A stretch of DNA of 35,643 bases from contig NZ_JBFAIU010000035.1 of the NCBI RefSeq assembly GCF_040654855.1, forward strand, positions 1 to 35,643. The letters are read 5' to 3'. Both the position numbers and the translations under genes were made by a program. Shown piece after piece: positions 31,951 to 35,643 of the stretch. How positions within the stretch are numbered: position 1 is the stretch's first letter; every line of letters starts with the position of its first letter. The notes under the pieces were generated by a model. It was not told the origin of the DNA and ran no database searches. It saw nothing but the letters and a program-made list of their open reading frames with translations. Source of the stretch: Asanoa sp040654855. GTDB taxonomy: Bacteria; Actinomycetota; Actinomycetes; Mycobacteriales; Micromonosporaceae.

Positions 31951-32607
31951 TCAGCTGTTGCTGGTGCTGGTCGCGGGGCGGACCGGGCGGAGGATGCTTT
32001 CCGGGCTCATTGAGCCGAGCAGCTTCTCCAGGGCGTATTCGACGTCCGACTTCCACGACAGGGCCGTGCGGAGTTCCAGGCGTAGGCGGGGGTAGCGCGG
32101 ATGGGGACGAACGGTTTTGAAGCCGACGGAGAGGAAGAAATCGGCGGGGGCGAGGCAGCCCGGCTCGTCGGGGGCGTCGCCGAACTTCGCGTCGCCGAAG
32201 GCTTCTATCGCTTTGATGCCTCGTTTGATGAGGTCGCGGGCCACGCCCTGGACCAGCATGCGGCCCAGGCCGCCGCCTGCGAAGGCCGTGATCACGTGGG
32301 CGTTCATCAGTAGCGCGGCGTCGGCGGAGACCGGGGACGTCGGGAAGGCCATCGAGCGGGGGACGTAGGCCGGCGGGGCGAACATGACGAAGCCGGCCGG
32401 CATGCCGTCGACGTAGATCAGTTTGCCGCAGGAGCCCCACTCGAGGAGGGTCTGCGAGACCCAGGCCTCCTTCTCGAGGCCGGGGTCGCCGGCGGCGCAG
32501 GCGCGCTCCGCGGAGACGGGGTCGAGCTCCCAGTAGACGCATTGCCGGCATGGGCGCGGCAGATCTTCCAGGGTGTCGAGCGTCAAGCTCACCAGACGAC
32601 GTGACAT
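31951..32607 (-). CDS. GNAT-family N-acetyltransferase
   Basis: The 218-residue product has a Cys-containing N-terminal part (DTLEDLPRPCRQCVYWELDP). A GNAT fold follows, with the acetyl-CoA loop AGGGLGRMLVQGVARDLIKRG and the late strand DFFLSVGFKTVR. The substrate is unknown; the early CRQC pair is a feature of the actinobacterial subgroup found beside cwlM and ddl. The open frame runs far upstream to 34269, but that part is the shadow of the divergent aminotransferase. I start at ATG 32605-32607, with GAGG seven bases upstream and a plausible N-terminus MSRRLVSLTLDTLEDL. The C-terminal tail is Pro/Ser-rich. Confidence 0.88.
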   Translation of the reverse strand: MSRRLVSLTLDTLEDLPRPCRQCVYWELDPVSAERACAAGDPGLEKEAWVSQTLLEWGSCGKLIYVDGMPAGFVMFAPPAYVPRSMAFPTSPVSADAALLMNAHVITAFAGGGLGRMLVQGVARDLIKRGIKAIEAFGDAKFGDAPDEPGCLAPADFFLSVGFKTVRPHPRYPRLRLELRTALSWKSDVEYALEKLLGSMSPESILRPVRPATSTSNS

Positions 32608-32877
32608 CACGGAACCTCGAAAACCGCTCGTTTGCCAGATGACGGTTATCGGAGCACGGTGGAGGTCGTGTGTGTCGCCCGCCTTGCCCCCAACCAGCGA
32701 TCGTACGCCGGAAAGGCGCAGGAGGGGAGAGGTCGGACATCGCGCGTCCGTGGTCTGGCCTGGCGTGGGACCCCTGGATTCCGCGATATGGACTGGTCGC
32801 GGACAACCCGAAGGTGGTCTTCGCACCCGCGGTCTAACATCAACCAACCAGCGATGCGCCCGAAGGCGAGGTAGGGC

Positions 32878-34194
32878 ATGACCGGGACGACGCTCGACGA
32901 CTATACCGACCGCTACGCGCGGCGGGTCCGCGGCATGACGGCGTCGGAGATTCGAGCTCTCTTCGCCGTCGCCAGCCGCCCGGAGGTCGTCTCGCTCGCC
33001 GGTGGTGCACCATACATCGCCGCTCTGCCGCTCGATGCCGTCGGGGAGATGCTCGGCAGTCTCGCGGCTGATCATGGGACGAGCACCCTGCAGTACGGGA
33101 TCGGCCAGGGCACGCTCGAGCTGCGTGAGCGGATCTGCGAGGTGATGGCGCTCTCCGGCATTGACGCGGCCGCCGGCGCTTCGCCGGACGATGTCGTTGT
33201 CACCGTCGGGGGCCAGCAGGCCCTCGATCTCGTGTCCCGGCTCTTTCTCGACCCCGGCGACGTGGTGCTCGCCGAGGGGCCGACCTACGTGGGCGCGCTC
33301 GGTGCGTTCCAGTCGGCGCAGGCCCAGGTCGTGCACGTGGCGATGGACGACGACGGGCTGATCCCCGCCGCGCTCGAGGCCGCGATCGCCGACGTCGCCC
33401 GGTCGGGGCGGCGGGCGAAGTTCCTCTACACGATCCCGACGTATCAGAACCCGGCCGGCGTCACGATGACCGACGAGCGGCGCGACCAGGTGCTCGACAT
33501 CTGCGAGCGGGCCGGGCTGCTGGTCGTCGAGGACGACCCCTATGGGCAGCTGTCGTTCGACGGCGAGGCGCCACTGCCGTTGCGGGCACGGCGGCGGGAG
33601 GGCGTTTTCTACCTTTCGACGTTCTCGAAGACGTTCGCGCCCGGGCTGCGGGTGGGGTGGATCCTCGCGCCGCACGCGGTTCGCGAGAAGCTGGTGATCG
33701 CGTCGGAATCGCAAATTCTCTGCCCGAGTGCGTACGCACAGGCGGCGGTGACCACCTACCTGTCGACGATGCCGTGGCGGGAGCAGATAAAGACGTACCG
33801 CGAGGTCTACCGGGAGCGGCGTGACGCGCTGCTGGAGTCGCTCGCCGACCTGATGCCGGCGGGCACCACCTGGACCCGGCCGAGTGGCGGCCTGTTCGTC
33901 TGGGCCACCCTGCCGCCGGGGCTCGACTCGAAGGCGATGATGCCGCGGGCGATCGCGGCGCGGGTGGCTTATGTGCCGGGCACCGGCTTCTACGCCGACG
34001 GCACCGGGGGCGGCAACATGCGCCTCAACTTCTCGTTCCCGTCGCCGGATCGGATCCGCGAGGGCGTACGCCGATTGGCTGGTGTCATGGAGCAGGACCT
34101 CGCCATGCGGCAGGTGTTCGGCGCCATCAGTGCGGTCGCCAATCGTCGCCGCGGGCAGGCCGGATCCGACACCCCCGGTCCCGACTTGGCATGA
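32878..34194 (+). CDS. PLP-dependent aminotransferase (class I/II, MocR/2-aminoadipate type)
   Basis: The 438-residue product is a fold-type I aminotransferase. It shows VVSLAGGAPYIAALP, LQYGIGQGTLELRERI, VVTVGGQQALDLVSRLFLDPGD, the Asn region TIPTYQNPAGVTM, VVEDDPYGQLSF, and the PLP lysine in STFSKTFAPGLRVGW. A C-terminal PSGGLFVWATLP and FSFPSPDRIREGVRRL complete the fold. It lacks a GntR DNA-binding domain, so it is an enzyme rather than a MocR regulator. The substrate is not predictable; 2-aminoadipate and aromatic or branched-chain amino acids are typical of relatives. The ATG has GAGG six bases upstream, and TAACAT at 32835-32840 is a possible -10. ddl follows 8 nt after its stop, so the two are probably co-transcribed. 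Confidence 0.92.
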   Translation: MTGTTLDDYTDRYARRVRGMTASEIRALFAVASRPEVVSLAGGAPYIAALPLDAVGEMLGSLAADHGTSTLQYGIGQGTLELRERICEVMALSGIDAAAGASPDDVVVTVGGQQALDLVSRLFLDPGDVVLAEGPTYVGALGAFQSAQAQVVHVAMDDDGLIPAALEAAIADVARSGRRAKFLYTIPTYQNPAGVTMTDERRDQVLDICERAGLLVVEDDPYGQLSFDGEAPLPLRARRREGVFYLSTFSKTFAPGLRVGWILAPHAVREKLVIASESQILCPSAYAQAAVTTYLSTMPWREQIKTYREVYRERRDALLESLADLMPAGTTWTRPSGGLFVWATLPPGLDSKAMMPRAIAARVAYVPGTGFYADGTGGGNMRLNFSFPSPDRIREGVRRLAGVMEQDLAMRQVFGAISAVANRRRGQAGSDTPGPDLA

Positions 34195-34202
34195 TCTGAC
34201 CC

Positions 34203-35165
34203 ATGAGTACGACCGATCTGCGCGTCCTCGTCCTGGCCGGTGGGCTGTCCTACGAGCGGGACGTGTCACTCAAGTCCGGGCGTCGGGTGATCGACGCGCT
34301 GCGTACCGCCGGGATCGACGCCCAACAGCGGGACGCAGACGTGTCGCTGCTGCCGGCGCTGCGCTCGGATCCGCCGGACGCGGTCGTGATCGCACTGCAT
34401 GGGGCGACCGGCGAGGACGGGTCGCTGCGGGGCGTGCTGGATCTGTGCGAGGTGCCGTACGTCGGGTGTGACGCGCGGTCGTCGCGGTTGGCGTGGGACA
34501 AGCCGTCGGCGAAGGCGGTGCTGCGGGAGCACGGGATCCCGACCCCCGATTGGGTGGCACTGCCGCACGACCGGTTCTCGGAGTTGGGTGCGGTGGCGGT
34601 GCTGGAGCGGATCGCCTCGCGGCTGGGGCTGCCGTTGATGGTCAAGCCGGCGCAGGGCGGGTCGGGTCTTGGCGCGGCCGTGGTCCGGGATGAGAGCGCG
34701 TTGCCGGCGGCGATGGTGGGTTGCTTCGCGTACGGGTCGACGGCGTTGGTGGAGCGGTACGTGACTGGGAAGGACATCGCGGTCACGGTCATCGACCTGG
34801 GCGACGGGCCGCAGGCGCTGCCGGCGGTGGAGATCGTGCCCCGGAATGGGGTGTACGACTACGCGGCCCGTTATACGGCGGGGCTGACGACGTGGCACAC
34901 GCCGGCGCGCCTGTCGGAGCCGGTGGCGCAGTCTGTTGCCGCGGTGGCGGTGGCGGCGCACAACGCGCTCGGTTTGCGTGACCTGTCGCGGGTGGATCTG
35001 ATCGTGGACGAGTCCGGGGCGCCGCAGGTGCTCGAGGTCAACGTGGCGCCGGGGATGACGGAGACGTCGTTGATGCCGATGGCGATCCAGGCCGCTGGGT
35101 TGGATTTCGGCAAGGTGCTGGCGGAGATGGTTGCGCGGGCGGCGGGGCGGAAGTCGCTCAGCTGA
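34203..35165 (+). CDS. ddl: D-alanine--D-alanine ligase (ATP-grasp)
   Basis: This enzyme joins two D-alanines for the end of the peptidoglycan stem peptide. The 320-residue product shows LVLAGGLSYERDVSLKSGR, IALHGATGEDGSLRGVLDLCEVPYVG, the ATP-grasp core LPLMVKPAQGGSGLGAAVV, LVERYVTGKDIAVTV and the metal-binding end DLIVDESGAPQVLEVNVAPGMTETSL. It is somewhat short for a Ddl, and the usual HG(xxGEDG) loop reads HGATGEDG, so it is intact. Many actinobacteria carry a second ddl elsewhere near murG or thiL; this oriC-side copy may be a paralogue with another dipeptide substrate. Its stop overlaps the convergent GNAT gene by 8 bp. Confidence 0.9.
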   Translation: MSTTDLRVLVLAGGLSYERDVSLKSGRRVIDALRTAGIDAQQRDADVSLLPALRSDPPDAVVIALHGATGEDGSLRGVLDLCEVPYVGCDARSSRLAWDKPSAKAVLREHGIPTPDWVALPHDRFSELGAVAVLERIASRLGLPLMVKPAQGGSGLGAAVVRDESALPAAMVGCFAYGSTALVERYVTGKDIAVTVIDLGDGPQALPAVEIVPRNGVYDYAARYTAGLTTWHTPARLSEPVAQSVAAVAVAAHNALGLRDLSRVDLIVDESGAPQVLEVNVAPGMTETSLMPMAIQAAGLDFGKVLAEMVARAAGRKSLS

Positions 35166-35643
35166 GTGGGCGGCGCATCGTGACGCGGGGCCAGCGGGTG
35201 AGGCCGTGGTCGGCTTCTCGTTGTTGGATCGCTCTGAGGTCTGGGGTGAGCTCGTCGTCGGGGATCGTGCCGAAGCCGCAGCGTTGTTCGTAGTAGCTGG
35301 CGTTCCATGGGACGTCGCGGAACGTTGTGAGTGTTAGGGCTTGGATCCCGTTGGTGCGGGCCGTTGCGGCTGCGTGGTCGATGAGTTGGCGGCCTATGCC
35401 TTGGCCGGCGTGTTTGGGGTCGACCGAGACCTGGTCGATGTGGAGGCCCGCGTCTATGTGGTCGGCGATGAGGTAGGCGGCGATCTCGTTGGTCGCGGTC
35501 GTGGCTACCCAGGCTGTGCCGGCTTGTTGGTGACGTTCTAGTTCCGGTAGTGGCGGTGGGTCGTCGTCTGCGATCTCTGCCATGCCTATCGTGTGGAAGA
35601 TCGCGCCTGCTGCTCGCTCGATGGCTTGGAGGGTGGGTAGGTC
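35158..35643 (-). CDS. GNAT-family N-acetyltransferase (5' end outside window)
   Basis: The frame is open to the window edge. The first visible codons read DLPTLQAIERAAGAIFHTIG, the usual start region of this subgroup, so the ATG at 35583 is internal and the gene is truncated by the window. The acetyl-CoA site is VDPKHAGQGIGRQLIDHAAA and a late motif is WNASYYEQRCGFG. The C-terminus ends TRWPRVTMRRPLS. Substrate unknown. It converges on ddl and the stop codons share a palindrome. Confidence 0.88.
   Translation of the reverse strand, partial: DLPTLQAIERAAGAIFHTIGMAEIADDDPPPLPELERHQQAGTAWVATTATNEIAAYLIADHIDAGLHIDQVSVDPKHAGQGIGRQLIDHAAATARTNGIQALTLTTFRDVPWNASYYEQRCGFGTIPDDELTPDLRAIQQREADHGLTRWPRVTMRRPLS

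Noticed and set aside
31951..34269. 772-aa minus-strand open frame containing the GNAT gene
   Set aside because: Upstream of ATG 32607 it is the antisense shadow of the aminotransferase gene, whose protein motifs are unmistakable. Only the last 219 codons are GNAT-like and have a ribosome site.

Overview
The window is high-GC actinobacterial chromosome. The best fit is Micromonosporaceae (Actinoplanes, Dactylosporangium or Micromonospora type). Nearly every third codon position is G or C, GTG and TTG starts are common, and gene order follows the conserved replication-origin flank of Actinobacteria: dnaB / rplI-rpsR-ssb-rpsF / GT87 / ponA / DUF5318 / padR-ino1 / cca / murJ / pseudokinase / sigM-anti-sigma / trxB-trxA / cwlM / ddl. 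In related genomes parAB and dnaA lie just beyond this block. The genus cannot be fixed from the sequence alone.

Layout. 1-637: the 5' part of dnaB (minus strand). 638-1040: intergenic, with a cluster of DnaA-box-like 9-mers. 1041-4460: a very large Arg/Asp-rich repeat protein with a C-terminal membrane anchor. 4461-4717: a GC-rich spacer built from duplicated terminator arms. 4718-6367 (minus): rpsF-ssb-rpsR-rplI. 6665-7546 (minus): an exported, C-terminally anchored protein. 7733-8503: endonuclease IV. 8724-12545: a 1273-aa protein joining a disordered Ala-rich half to a multi-pass GT-C-like membrane half. 12790-17744 (minus): GT87 glycosyltransferase, PBP1-type ponA and a DUF5318 zinc-ribbon protein. 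17861-19655: a PadR regulator with a perfect palindromic operator, in an apparent operon with ino1. 19713-22269 (minus): ogt, a small anchored protein and cca. 22372-30739 (plus): murJ with an embedded parS site, a split-off pseudokinase, sigM, its anti-sigma factor, trxB, trxA and cwlM. 30740-31950: about 1.2 kb without genes, holding a mosaic repeat array. 31951-35643: a GNAT protein, a PLP aminotransferase, a D-Ala-D-Ala ligase and a second GNAT gene cut by the window end.

How the genes work together. Three themes share the block. Replication and translation: dnaB, ssb, the ribosomal genes, cca and a parS site. Peptidoglycan: MurJ flips lipid II, PonA polymerises it, Ddl makes D-Ala-D-Ala, and the pseudokinase and CwlM match proteins that in mycobacteria belong to the PknB-controlled lipid II network. 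Stress and redox: sigM with its anti-sigma factor, then trxBA behind a SigR-type promoter. ino1 supplies inositol phosphate for phosphatidylinositol lipids and mycothiol, which links lipid and thiol metabolism.

Most genes are ordinary housekeeping genes. The less ordinary items are the two giant low-complexity membrane proteins, the parS site written into murJ codons, the separate pseudokinase, the noncoding mosaic array at 30.83-31.72 kb, and several starts that look leaderless. I saw no insertion sequence, prophage, CRISPR array, tRNA or rRNA.
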